From Peribacillus muralis (lineage in GTDB: Bacteria > Bacillota > Bacilli > Bacillales > DSM-1321): a DNA stretch of 64,000 bases. Each line of letters begins with the position of its first letter. Position 1 is the first letter of the stretch. This document shows, in pieces, positions 8,467-15,774 of this stretch. The position numbers and the translations under genes are program-made. The notes below the pieces were generated by a model. It did not search any database, was not told where the DNA came from, and saw only the letters and a list, made by a program, of their open reading frames with translations. Location of the stretch: positions 2,408,001 through 2,472,000 of the forward strand of contig NZ_CP017080.1 of NCBI RefSeq assembly GCF_001645685.2, given 5' to 3'.

Positions 8467-8892
8467 CTATACTTTCTGTTGCCCCTTGGCCCCGTTGATG
8501 GAGTAGCTCACTGCCATGCTTGCATTCAAGGAGTGATATACGGAACAGTACGTATCCTTCGATAAACGGATGGCGCGAACCACTTTATCCTCCGGAAGCT
8601 CCCCTTCCAGTAAATAATGGATATGATAATGCGTAAAGCGTTTAGGATTTTCCTCGGCCCGTGTCCCGTCAATTTCCATTTGGAAAGAAAGCGGCTCCAA
8701 ACGCATTTTTTTCAAGATCATGACTATATCAATCCCTGTACAGCCTGCCAAGGATTGTAAAAGTAACTCGGTCGGTCTCGCTCCGCTATTTTGTCCCCCT
8801 ACATCCTCTGCAGCATCCATCTTTACTTCATGACCTGACGGGGTGGTTCCGGAAAAGGCCAAATCCCCTGTCCATTTAATGTTTGTCTTCAT
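8467..8892 (-). CDS. OsmC/Ohr family protein
   Basis: 141 residues with the OsmC fold signature: PTELLLQSLAGCTGIDIVM carrying the first catalytic Cys, and KDTYCSVYHSL with the second. The pair reduces organic or fatty-acid hydroperoxides in characterised family members. The sequence is closer to the YhfA-like branch than to Ohr. Start ATG at 8892 with AAGGA nine bases upstream; a TTG three codons earlier overlaps that site. Stands alone with its own terminator. Confidence 0.85.
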   Translation of the reverse strand: MKTNIKWTGDLAFSGTTPSGHEVKMDAAEDVGGQNSGARPTELLLQSLAGCTGIDIVMILKKMRLEPLSFQMEIDGTRAEENPKRFTHYHIHYLLEGELPEDKVVRAIRLSKDTYCSVYHSLNASMAVSYSINGAKGQQKV

Positions 8893-9140
8893 TTTTATCA
8901 ATCCTTCCCTGCTCTTTATTCTTAGGTGAAACGTTCGGAGAGACCCTCCGGCGTGTATGAAAATTTTTTGAAAAATATTGTGAACAACGTCAAATCATGT
9001 GGAGAATTTGTGGTAAGAAGGTTTGTATTTATTTTATGTAGTATAGCTTGAAAATATCTAATAAAAATTTTCATAGGTAAAGTAATGCTGGCAAGGCCTA
9101 TTAATCATTAATAAAAATCTGAAGTTCACGGATGGAAAAA

Positions 9141-9162
9141 AGCAGGGAGTACCTTCCCTGCT
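9141..9162 (-). terminator. terminator of the MFS gene
   Basis: Perfect 8-base arms AGCAGGGA / TCCCTGCT with a 6-base loop and a T6 tract on the minus strand, 20 bases after the stop at 9183. Confidence 0.9.
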
Positions 9163-9182
9163 CTTATATACGCATGTTTATA

Positions 9183-10433
9183 CTACTGGATGTCCAGGGA
9201 TTTCGTTTCAGCCTTCTGGTTGTATAAAGGTAAAATGAAAACCATCCCAAGAATAAAAAAGAAAGCGGCGATTTCAAACATGGCAATGAGTGAAAATTGC
9301 TCTTTCAACATGCCTGCAACACTCATGGTCAATACCATCGAGCCAGTGAATAGTGGCGTTAATATTCCATTGACCCTTCCAATGAACGCACCTTCCGTCC
9401 GTTGCAATATCAGGGTATTGATTCCAATTTGGATACAAGGCAGCATAAGACCATTAAAGAACTCGGCTGTAAGTGTGAGCCAAAGATTCGTCGACAGCCC
9501 GAGTACTGCCAATCCAATGGCATTTATGAGCATTCCTAGGGCTAATAACCGTTGTGGTGCCACCTTTTTGGCAAAGATCATCACACCTGCTCCGCCTAAG
9601 ATCATGCCTACACCATTCATCATGAATAACCATTGGAGATTTTCCTTAGGCAGCCCTAAACGTTCGGTAACAAGGAAGATGGATAAAGGCTGAATGAAGC
9701 CAAGACCGAGTCCTGCTCCAAGAAAACATAATCCAAGCAAACTCAGTTCTTTTTTATGAAGTACATAGCTCACTCCACTTTTCATTTCCTGCCATAATGT
9801 CGTTTTACCGGCTTCTTCATCCAATTTCCGATCCTTCGGAAGGAATGTGAGGGCGACTGCCGAAAGTAAAAACGCTACACCCGTAATGGCTATCGAGATG
9901 TTGATTCCAAACGATTGGAAAGCAAATGTACCGAGTATCGGTCCTAACACCATGAATACCGCAAATACGGTTTGATACACAGACATTCCTGTTTGAATTT
10001 GACTCTCGGGCAAATGCATCTTAAATAACTTCATGCCCGATGGCTGGGAAAATTGGGAAAGGATCGCCGAAATCAATGTCGCAAAAAACACTACCTTCCA
10101 AGTTCCGAAGATAAGGGCGATAAGCACGGCGAATACGGATAATGCACTTAAAATATCGCACCAAACCATCGTTTTTTTAGGGCTCCAGCGATCTGCGAAC
10201 GTTCCGCCAATAAATGAAAAAATAAAAATCGGGGCAAATTCCGCCACGGAAATCATGGAAATCGCAAAGGCATCTCCGTTGGTCTGTTCCATGACAAACA
10301 GCAAAACGGCAAAATTCCGGACCCATATCCCTATTTGTAAAAATAATCCGGAAAAGATGATAGCACGAAAAACAGGGTTCATAAATATGTTGGATTCTTT
10401 TTTACTTAAAGGTGCCAATGTATTTTTTCCCAA
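9183..10433 (-). CDS. MFS drug-efflux transporter, DHA3 (MefA/YfmO-like) family
   Basis: 416 residues with about 12 hydrophobic helices. The loop GGTFADRWSPKKTM between helices 2 and 3 is the MFS motif A (GxxxDRxxRR type). A central cytoplasmic loop (FLPKDRKLDEEAGK) separates the two six-helix halves. DHA3 members export macrolides, siderophores or other drugs by proton antiport. AGGAGG is spaced 7 bases from a TTG at 10433, which I take as the start; upstream in-frame codons belong to a regulatory leader. The ribosome site can pair with an upstream CCTCCTG, and a 17-codon leader peptide precedes it, which suggests inducible translation. Confidence 0.85.
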   Translation of the reverse strand: MGKNTLAPLSKKESNIFMNPVFRAIIFSGLFLQIGIWVRNFAVLLFVMEQTNGDAFAISMISVAEFAPIFIFSFIGGTFADRWSPKKTMVWCDILSALSVFAVLIALIFGTWKVVFFATLISAILSQFSQPSGMKLFKMHLPESQIQTGMSVYQTVFAVFMVLGPILGTFAFQSFGINISIAITGVAFLLSAVALTFLPKDRKLDEEAGKTTLWQEMKSGVSYVLHKKELSLLGLCFLGAGLGLGFIQPLSIFLVTERLGLPKENLQWLFMMNGVGMILGGAGVMIFAKKVAPQRLLALGMLINAIGLAVLGLSTNLWLTLTAEFFNGLMLPCIQIGINTLILQRTEGAFIGRVNGILTPLFTGSMVLTMSVAGMLKEQFSLIAMFEIAAFFFILGMVFILPLYNQKAETKSLDIQ

Positions 10434-10440
10434 TATAAAA

Positions 10441-10468
10441 CCTCCTGCTTTAGTATCTGGACAGGAGG
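10441..10468 (-). promoter_or_regulatory. Shine-Dalgarno-sequestering hairpin before the MFS gene
   Basis: In the mRNA, CCTCCTG (10468-10462) is the exact complement of CAGGAGG (10447-10441), with a 14-base loop. CAGGAGG contains the whole ribosome binding site of the transporter. Such an arrangement blocks translation until the upstream arm is freed, as in attenuation of erm and mef genes. Confidence 0.65.
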
Positions 10469-10482
10469 TGGCATAATACAAA

Positions 10483-10536
10483 TTAATAAGGCAAAATATC
10501 CCTGAAGAAGGGGACACAATGATCTTGTTTGTACAT
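10483..10536 (-). CDS. putative 17-residue leader peptide of the MFS gene
   Basis: ATG with AGGA five bases upstream opens the frame MYKQDHCVPFFRDILPY followed by TAA, ending 14 bases before the anti-Shine-Dalgarno arm. Nested inverted repeats surround it: CAATGATC/GATCATTG (10600-10607 with 10517-10524) and AATCCTAT/ATAGGATT (10588-10595 with 10540-10547), the latter covering the leader's own ribosome site. Stalling on this peptide could expose the transporter's ribosome site. This is inferred from layout only. Confidence 0.45.
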   Translation of the reverse strand: MYKQDHCVPFFRDILPY

Positions 10537-10768
10537 ACCAATCCTATCCAGAAAAAAATCGTATTTAACACGCTTTTCCCTTAAAGAATAGGATTAAATG
10601 ATCATTGTCTAAAGTCACCCTTCCATTTTATGTTAATTACATGATAATCGACTCCTTTTGAATAATCAAGGTTAATTTTTCATTTTTTATGTAAGACGAA
10701 TTTTTTAAAACAGAAATACCTTGATAATAAGTAAATGAATGGGCTCCATTTTAGCGGGATGTTCCTTT

Positions 10769-11650
10769 TTAATTTTCAATCAAGCGTTCATGATTAGGGT
10801 CTGCCTGGACGAGCAAATGAGAAGATGGCATTAAGATACGATGCTCATGTAACGCAGACATCATTTCAAACCTTACATTTCTTGACGTTTCAAAGTAATC
10901 GTCAGGCTTCACAAGTCCCACTATACATAGCTCATAGCCCACATATTTGAAACCCGGATTTAAATCGGTAATGCCGATATATCGAAAATCTTCTTCAGGT
11001 GTGCCGTCCTCGAACCTTAACAGGCTTTCACCAAATTTCTCATTACAGGTAAGGCAAATAACTTCAAGCAACCGTTTCACCTTGTCTGGTTGTTCCTGAT
11101 AACTTACCGTGATTCGCTCAATGATCCGCATTCTCCCTTTATTAAAATTTTGAATCGTCCTAATCTCGCTGTGTGGAATGGTCAGCAGTTTTCCAGACCA
11201 TTCCCTTATCTGCATGAACCGAATGCCGATTTCCTCGACTGTTCCGGAACTCGTCCCATTGAATGCCACGAAATTCCCGACGCGGAATTCATTATCTGAC
11301 AGCCTTACAAACCCCAACAAAATATCCTTGAGCATTTGTTGAGCGGCAAATCCAATCACGACCCCTACAATACCGGCTCCAGCTAGTATCCCTTTTAAGT
11401 CTATGAACTGTCCGATCACATAAATGAGGAAAAGTGCGGAAATTCCGTACCTAAGAGAAGAACGTGTAACACCTTGTATCGTTTTTTCCACTTCTTCCTC
11501 GAAAAAACTTGACCTTTTGAAGAACCATTCTACCATCTTATTCAAAACGTAATAAACTACCATTAGCAGCAGTGCTAAAATGAATAGCCTCATTAATAGG
11601 AATTCTTCCAAATATTTAAAAGCACGCTCCGTAATATCAAAAATATTCAA
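10769..11650 (-). CDS. small-conductance mechanosensitive channel, MscS family (YkuT-like)
   Basis: 293 residues. Two or three N-terminal helices are followed by the pore helix TM3 with its Gly/Ala pattern (GILAGAGIVGVVIGFAAQQMLKDILLGF). Then come the beta domain (VGNFVAFNGTSSGTVEEIGIRF) and a C-terminal alpha/beta domain. MscS channels open under membrane tension and release solutes during osmotic downshock. TTG start with GGAG eight bases upstream. It begins 21 bases after the Spo0M-like gene, so the pair is likely one transcript under the upstream riboswitch. Confidence 0.88.
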   Translation of the reverse strand: MNIFDITERAFKYLEEFLLMRLFILALLLMVVYYVLNKMVEWFFKRSSFFEEEVEKTIQGVTRSSLRYGISALFLIYVIGQFIDLKGILAGAGIVGVVIGFAAQQMLKDILLGFVRLSDNEFRVGNFVAFNGTSSGTVEEIGIRFMQIREWSGKLLTIPHSEIRTIQNFNKGRMRIIERITVSYQEQPDKVKRLLEVICLTCNEKFGESLLRFEDGTPEEDFRYIGITDLNPGFKYVGYELCIVGLVKPDDYFETSRNVRFEMMSALHEHRILMPSSHLLVQADPNHERLIEN

Positions 11651-11671
11651 GTTGCCAACTCCATTTCCGGC

Positions 11672-12064
11672 TTATTCAGAATCGATTAAAATCCAATCAT
11701 CATCCTTGCCAATTATTCCTTTATCAAGAATAAGCCTCGTTTTCAACCGATAGGAAACCTCGCGTTTATAAGGCTCCTTTAGCATTGGCAGACAAAAGTT
11801 AAAAGGAATTTCATTACTTTCCCCAGAATTTATTCCTCTGGAAGATAAAATGGTGCTCGTCTTCAAGATTTCTTCCTTTCCCGTAGAATGAGTATCCATG
11901 ATGAGATCACATTCTATCCTTCTTATTCTTTGCTCAAGGGTACCACCCTTAATCAAGAAATAGCCATTTATGCATTCTCCAGATTTATACGTATTTTTCG
12001 GAAGGATTAAGTCGATCTGTGCAGATCCTATTCCTAAAAGTAACAAAGATTTTCTCAGTATCAA
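11672..12064 (-). CDS. Spo0M-like (arrestin-fold) protein, short form
   Basis: 130 residues resembling the N-terminal half of Spo0M, a sporulation-control protein of about 258 residues with an arrestin-like fold. LGIGSAQIDLILPKNTY matches the family opening (GIGAAKVDTILxxDxY), and GYFLIKGGTLEQRIRRIECDL matches the next strands. The second arrestin domain is absent: the frame stops after DDWILIDSE. It may be a natural one-domain form or a truncated gene. TTG start at 12064 with GGAG upstream. It lies downstream of two terminators and a yybP-ykoY riboswitch, and just upstream of the MscS gene. Confidence 0.65.
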   Translation of the reverse strand: MILRKSLLLLGIGSAQIDLILPKNTYKSGECINGYFLIKGGTLEQRIRRIECDLIMDTHSTGKEEILKTSTILSSRGINSGESNEIPFNFCLPMLKEPYKREVSYRLKTRLILDKGIIGKDDDWILIDSE

Positions 12065-12131
12065 AGAATACACTCCATTTATATTTATTTGTTTTTTCCT
12101 TTTCATCATATCTTGATGATGATCTACTTAA

Positions 12132-12163
12132 AAAAACCTTTACCGATTTCGGTAAAGGTTTTT
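12132..12163. terminator. second hairpin terminator after the riboswitch (bidirectional)
   Basis: A 14-base perfect stem (AAAAACCTTTACCG / CGGTAAAGGTTTTT) with a 4-base loop, flanked by A and T tracts so it can act on either strand. Its arms share the GGTAAAGGT core with the riboswitch expression-platform terminator 13 bases away. Confidence 0.8.
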
Positions 12164-12170
12164 CGAATAG

Positions 12171-12200
12171 AAAAAAGACCTTTACCAACAGGTAAGGTCT
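12171..12200 (-). terminator. expression-platform terminator of the yybP-ykoY riboswitch
   Basis: mRNA arms AGACCTTACC and GGTAAAGGTCT with a TGTT loop, followed by T6. The first arm overlaps the 3' strand of the aptamer's closing helix, so aptamer folding and terminator formation should be mutually exclusive. Confidence 0.85.
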
Positions 12201-12283
12201 GGCTAACAGCAAGATGCTGCCAACAACGCCGAGAGCTTGGAGCTCCGTAATGACGACATTGCTGTTAAAGCTACTCCCCTTAG
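12191..12283 (-). promoter_or_regulatory. yybP-ykoY manganese riboswitch aptamer
   Basis: The minus strand reads AAGGGGAGTAGC, then ATGTCGTCATTACG, then CGGCGTTGTTGGCA, then TTAGCCAGACCTTACC. These are the conserved blocks of the yybP-ykoY RNA in the right order (GGGGAGUAGC loop, GUCGUCA loop, closing strand ending AGACCUU). The inverted repeat TTAACAGCAA/TTGCTGTTAG forms an inner helix. This RNA class binds Mn2+ and normally controls TerC, MntP or P-type ATPase genes. Here the next gene is Spo0M-like, followed by MscS, so the target is unusual or the usual gene has been lost. Confidence 0.88.
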
Positions 12284-12660
12284 GAGATTATATTCATTAT
12301 CATACGGTAGAATTGGAAAGTTTGTCAAACCTTTATGTATAGTCATATAAGATATGGAATAAATAGTGAGGAACTGGTCTGAATTTTGTTAATGGTTGGA
12401 ATTTACTCTCTAGGTTTTACCTGAACTTGTTCAGGGAATAAGAATTATACATCAGGAAACCATGGATACTTTACTTCCATATATATCTTGATAGTCGGTC
12501 TGTTAATTACAAGAGGTTGTCTTAATCATCGGTACGTCCGGAACGAAAAGCGCATGATTCATAAAAGAAAGAATAAAATGAACAAAATGTGTATGTATTT
12601 AAAGAAACGTAAAAAAAATGATTATTTTAGAAGATTTTCTTTTACTTCTGTCAAACTTGT
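12284..12660. other. intergenic region between riboswitch and iseA promoter
   Basis: The minus-strand promoter for the riboswitch must lie near 12290-12340. A 16-base palindrome CCTGAACTTGTTCAGG at 12420-12435 has no T-tract and could be an operator. No gene is supportable. Confidence 0.4.
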
Positions 12661-12677
12661 TGTAATATAAATGTAAC
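12661..12677 (+). promoter_or_regulatory. WalR box 1 upstream of iseA
   Basis: TGTAAT, five bases, TGTAAC: a full match to the WalR (YycF) consensus TGTWAH-N5-TGTWAH. It lies just upstream of a likely -35 (TTGTAA at 12680). Confidence 0.75.
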
Positions 12678-12690
12678 AATTGTAATATTA

Positions 12691-12707
12691 ATTACACTTT
12701 CGTTACA
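12691..12707 (-). promoter_or_regulatory. WalR box 2 at the iseA promoter
   Basis: On the minus strand TGTAAC, five bases, TGTAAT: a second full consensus match. It overlaps the spacer and likely -10 region (around 12704-12710), a position expected for repression. In Bacillus subtilis WalR represses iseA. Confidence 0.75.
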
Positions 12708-12740
12708 TAATCATCCTAATAGGGATTGGAGAGAGAAAGT

Positions 12741-13271
12741 ATGAATAAAATATCAGGTTTGCTATTATCCATCATTTTGTTATTCACATTGAGCACAGGG
12801 GCAACAGCTCAAACGACATCACAGAATCTATCTGACACAAATGCACTTAAAATAGCCGATAATGCGAGTAAACATTTTTGGAATGCGTTACATGGCTACA
12901 AAACTCAATCATGCACACAAAAAACATTCAGCTATAAAGGAACAGAGTACTCCTATCTTTGCCAGGAATTCAATACAAAAGATAAGCTGGTTACTTATTT
13001 AGGAGAAACATTTACTGATAATGCGATTGAAAAAGGGTTAACAAACTATAATTACATGACACATAAAGGTAAATTAGCCCGTCCAATCGGCGATGGCGAT
13101 GGCATGCTAGAATGGAAAAAAGCCAAAATCAAATCTGTTCAACAAAAACAAAACGTAAGAACCTATAACTTAACCGTCCCTACCGTCGATGGCGATTCAG
13201 TCAAAAGAACGGTTACGTTCACCAAATCCGGATCCACTTGGAAAGTGAATCAATTCGATGCAGTCCAATAA
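12741..13271 (+). CDS. iseA: DL-endopeptidase inhibitor IseA (YoeB family)
   Basis: 176 residues: a signal peptide (MNKISGLLLSIILLFTLS, cleavage after ATA) and a mature domain that matches IseA throughout. Matching segments include LSDTNALKIADNASKHFWNAL, HKGKLARP, LEWKKAKIKSV and the end TWKVNQFDAVQ. IseA is secreted to the cell wall and blocks the active site of NlpC/P60 DL-endopeptidases, limiting autolysis. ATG at 12741 with GGAGA eight bases upstream. Two WalR boxes precede it and a strong terminator follows. An NlpC/P60 enzyme with its own WalR box lies at 40155. Confidence 0.88.
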   Translation: MNKISGLLLSIILLFTLSTGATAQTTSQNLSDTNALKIADNASKHFWNALHGYKTQSCTQKTFSYKGTEYSYLCQEFNTKDKLVTYLGETFTDNAIEKGLTNYNYMTHKGKLARPIGDGDGMLEWKKAKIKSVQQKQNVRTYNLTVPTVDGDSVKRTVTFTKSGSTWKVNQFDAVQ

Positions 13272-13285
13272 TCTATGATCTGAAG

Positions 13286-13326
13286 GCCTCTCATATGTCG
13301 ATAACCATATGGGGGCTTTTTTTGTT
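13286..13326 (+). terminator. iseA terminator
   Basis: Stem built from GCCTCTCATATG and CATATGGGGGC with a short loop, followed by T7, 15 bases after the iseA stop. Confidence 0.85.
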
Positions 13327-13712
13327 TTTTTCCTTAGGAACCGTAAACGCTGCCTGTGACTGGGATTCCTACCTCTAAATTATTGAACCCCTCTTTGCAC
13401 AATGATGGGATTTCCCCCTACTATTGATTTATTTGACCCATATAACAGTTAACCAGATACCCATAAAATATAGATTCGAAAATTGGTTCCTTAAATAGAT
13501 CCTTGCCACACAAAAATTGACGGTTAAATTGTGAGCTTATGGTGATTTATTGGAAGGTTTGTGCTTTATTTTAGCTTAAATAAGTGGTTTTCCCCATCAG
13601 ATTCCACTAGCTTATCCCCTCCTTCTGCGGCTACTTCCTCAAGGGTATTGCTATATGAATAAAAAGAGGATCAAATGTAGTTAAAAGCACTTCGAATAAT
13701 GAAGGGAATCAT
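13327..13712. other. intergenic region, possible gene remnant
   Basis: No intact gene. On the minus strand about 13572-13655 a 34-codon frame (VAAEGGDKLVESDGENHLFKLK before its stop, split here as VAAEGGDKL then VESDGENHLFKLK) looks protein-like but has an upstream stop, no start and no ribosome site. It may be the tail of a lost gene; the family was not recognised. Confidence 0.3.
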
Positions 13713-13751
13713 AAAAAGGTTCCGGATGGGAATATCATCCGAAACCTTTTT
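13713..13751 (-). terminator. terminator of the PadR-HAAS operon
   Basis: 16-base arms (AAAAAGGTTCCGGATG / CATCCGAAACCTTTTT, minor mismatch) with a 7-base loop and a T-tract, 35 bases after the stop at 13786. Confidence 0.85.
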
Positions 13752-13785
13752 GTAAATAAGCTGAACACAGAAAGGACACAGTGTC

Positions 13786-14778
13786 TTAGCGGATTTTTGC
13801 TTTCCGAAAACCTTGATAAGCATCGAATGCTGCAAAAAAGATAACGAGAAGAATCAATCCCCAGTAAATCGAGTCTTTCCATTCACCGATTGAAAATATT
13901 TTTGTCATATACGCAAGGAAATCGTCTGTCAGTAAATGCGGATTACTGATGATGATGATGAATGCAATCGTCGTGAAAAGTTGATAAAAGGTGTGGAGCC
14001 AAGCGAGCTTTAGGGTCCATTGCCCTGCCAGTAATTTATATATCGCAAGGCAGACACCTAAGATGATGATGCAGAAAATGAGTAACCAATAGGCATTCAA
14101 TACCTCTTGATTAAAAGTGGGTGTTACAAAAGTGAGTCCATCTTTACTACTTTCATAAACCCCCAGAAGGCTGCTCGCATTGAAATAGAGAGCAGCGAAA
14201 ATGCCGATGCCTAACAAGCCTCCAAATATTTCGACTTTAGTAATCGCTTTTTTCGCTGAGATATTCGATATCTGTTTTAAATCATCCGGTGTCCAACGTT
14301 TAAATCCTTTCGTTAAAGGCCTATGATCTTTTGAAGTATCCGTACGTTCTAAAACGGCAAATAAAAGCGTTAACCAAAAAAATACTTGAATGGCGGTACC
14401 GAAGATGCCCACGATTCCTTTTCCAATGATGATGAAGATCACTTCTATTACCGTTTTTTCACCCAAATCAACAAATGTGCCATCTCCAATCAATGAAATT
14501 AATGATAGGACGGCTGAAATTGGTAAAATCATTTTCAGAAGACTGATATAGACATCATAATAACGCGGTCCAATCAGATGCATTGGCCGATCTCGATAAC
14601 CGCTTGCGAGTGTTACCGGATCTCCTAATTTTTTAAGCACCTCCTTCACGTCTTGTTCAGTATAATCCTTACAAAGCATATCTTCGATCGTAGACTGAAG
14701 CTCAAGCGCAATATCATCGCGGTTTTTTTCTGGCAGCCTGCGGGTCACTTCCTGAATATAAAGTTCAATCAGCTCCAT
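13786..14778 (-). CDS. HAAS-domain integral membrane protein (DUF1700-like)
   Basis: 330 residues. The first 70 form a HAAS signalling domain (LPEKNRDDIALELQSTIEDML, then VLKKLGDPVTLASGYR). Such domains are found in proteins encoded next to PadR regulators. Six or so hydrophobic segments follow (about 85-320). The ATG overlaps the PadR gene by 14 bases, so the two are translationally coupled. Its role is probably to sense or relay membrane state to the PadR regulator; the ligand is unknown. Confidence 0.8.
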   Translation of the reverse strand: MELIELYIQEVTRRLPEKNRDDIALELQSTIEDMLCKDYTEQDVKEVLKKLGDPVTLASGYRDRPMHLIGPRYYDVYISLLKMILPISAVLSLISLIGDGTFVDLGEKTVIEVIFIIIGKGIVGIFGTAIQVFFWLTLLFAVLERTDTSKDHRPLTKGFKRWTPDDLKQISNISAKKAITKVEIFGGLLGIGIFAALYFNASSLLGVYESSKDGLTFVTPTFNQEVLNAYWLLIFCIIILGVCLAIYKLLAGQWTLKLAWLHTFYQLFTTIAFIIIISNPHLLTDDFLAYMTKIFSIGEWKDSIYWGLILLVIFFAAFDAYQGFRKAKIR

Positions 14779-15112
14779 CTTCTCCCTCTCCTTTTAACAA
14801 TATATAAAGTTCTTGAGACGTTTTTTCCCATTCTTGTTTTAATTGGGTGAAAATTTCTTCTCCATAAACACTTAAAGAATAATACTTCCGCGCTCTACTT
14901 TCGGACGTATCCCAGGAGCTGGTCACCAATTCCTGTTTTTCCAGACGGCGAAGCAAAGGATATAACGTGCTTTGATCGATGGAAATTCCCGATTTTTCTA
15001 AACGCTGGACAAGCGAGTACCCATACTGTGGGATTTTTAACTGACTTAGAACCGCTAACGTCAAAGTGCCTCTTCGCAGCTCGGTGGTCAATGAATTCAG
15101 TAAAGTGCTCAT
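14765..15112 (-). CDS. PadR family transcriptional regulator
   Basis: 115 residues with the PadR winged helix: LRRGTLTLAVLSQLKIPQYGYSLVQRLEKSGI, then STLYPLLRRLEKQELVTSSWD and ARKYYSLSVYGEE. The short C-terminal helix gives the subfamily 2 size. It is the first gene of a two-gene operon with the HAAS membrane protein and probably autoregulates through the repeats at 15129-15172. ATG has AGGTG upstream. Confidence 0.9.
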   Translation of the reverse strand: MSTLLNSLTTELRRGTLTLAVLSQLKIPQYGYSLVQRLEKSGISIDQSTLYPLLRRLEKQELVTSSWDTSESRARKYYSLSVYGEEIFTQLKQEWEKTSQELYILLKGEGEDGAD

Positions 15113-15128
15113 ATCATCACCTCTCCTC

Positions 15129-15172
15129 TATACTATATGTCGTACAGCATATCTTATACTATGCATCATACA
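15129..15172. promoter_or_regulatory. direct-repeat operator upstream of the PadR gene
   Basis: Two 18-base copies, TATACTATATGTCGTACA (15129-15146) and TATACTATGCATCATACA (15155-15172), offset by 26 bp. The first also contains the inverted motif ATATG...CATAT (15135-15152). The position overlaps the expected promoter, so PadR autorepression is likely. Confidence 0.5.
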
Positions 15173-15305
15173 CTATTTTAGTTCCGACACCAATAGGAAA
15201 TAACCATATTTTTCAAAAAAGCATAAAAGGTTTTCCCATATTTCGTCATTTGATTTTCGGATGCGTCCTCTTTTCAGATTCGTATCAATCGATTGATAAA
15301 ATCCG

Positions 15306-15711
15306 CTTTACCTAATTTCGACCCTTGAAAAATACGGAATCCGAGACCAGGTCAAAATTATTGCCTCCGGAAAATTATTCACTCCCGATCGAATTGACAT
15401 TGCTTTAGCAATGGGAGCGGACCTTGTGAACATTGCAAGAGGATTCATGATTTCCATAGGGTGTATCCAAATGATGAAATGCCAATCAAATGCATTGCCC
15501 TGTCGGGGTAGCCACCACTGATCCCGCTTTGCAGAAGGCACTTGTCATCGATGAATGTTACGAACTTTCTTGTTACGATTAGCGAGGGGCTGTTTCGGTT
15601 TTCAGCTGCCGCTGGACTGGATTCACCAATCCATTTTCGCCCTGAGCATATTTGCTATAAGGTGAAGATATTCTGAAAGAAGTAAAGAGACAAATTAGTG
15701 CCAGTCAATGA
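15306..15711 (+). pseudogene. remnant of an FMN-binding glutamate synthase-family gene (GltB C-terminal/YerD-like)
   Basis: Conserved pieces appear in three frames in the right order. VKIIASGKLFTPDRIDIALAM then GADLVNIARGFMISIGCIQ is in one frame; CPVGVATTDPALQKALVIDE is in a second after a one-base insertion near 15495; EGLFRFSAAAGLDSPIHFRPEH and EDILKEVKRQISASQ follow after further shifts near 15575 and 15665. These correspond to the FMN/glutamate-synthase domain and C-terminal tail. The N-terminal three quarters of the gene are missing. A good terminator still follows at the old 3' end. Clearly non-functional. Confidence 0.88.
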
Positions 15712-15750
15712 AAATCCACCGCCCGGATGCAATGGGCGGTGGATTTTTTT
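15711..15750. terminator. strong bidirectional terminator
   Basis: 14-base arms (AAAATCCACCGCCC / GGGCGGTGGATTTT) with a 9-base loop and T7 on the plus strand. It serves the decayed plus-strand gene and lies 24 bases beyond the stop of the minus-strand MBL gene. Confidence 0.9.
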
Positions 15751-15774
15751 CAGGTTATTGACTTTCTCCTCCAA

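Noticed and set aside
10033..10476. 147-codon plus-strand frame
   Set aside because: Antisense to the MFS transporter gene and its leader; composition and context indicate a shadow.
12420..12435. Palindrome CCTGAACTTGTTCAGG
   Set aside because: A short dyad without T-tract, matching no operator I can name, and over 280 bases from the nearest start; left as an observation only.
15308..15541. 77-codon minus-strand frame
   Set aside because: Antisense to a recognisable glutamate-synthase remnant on the plus strand; the plus-strand homology explains the region.
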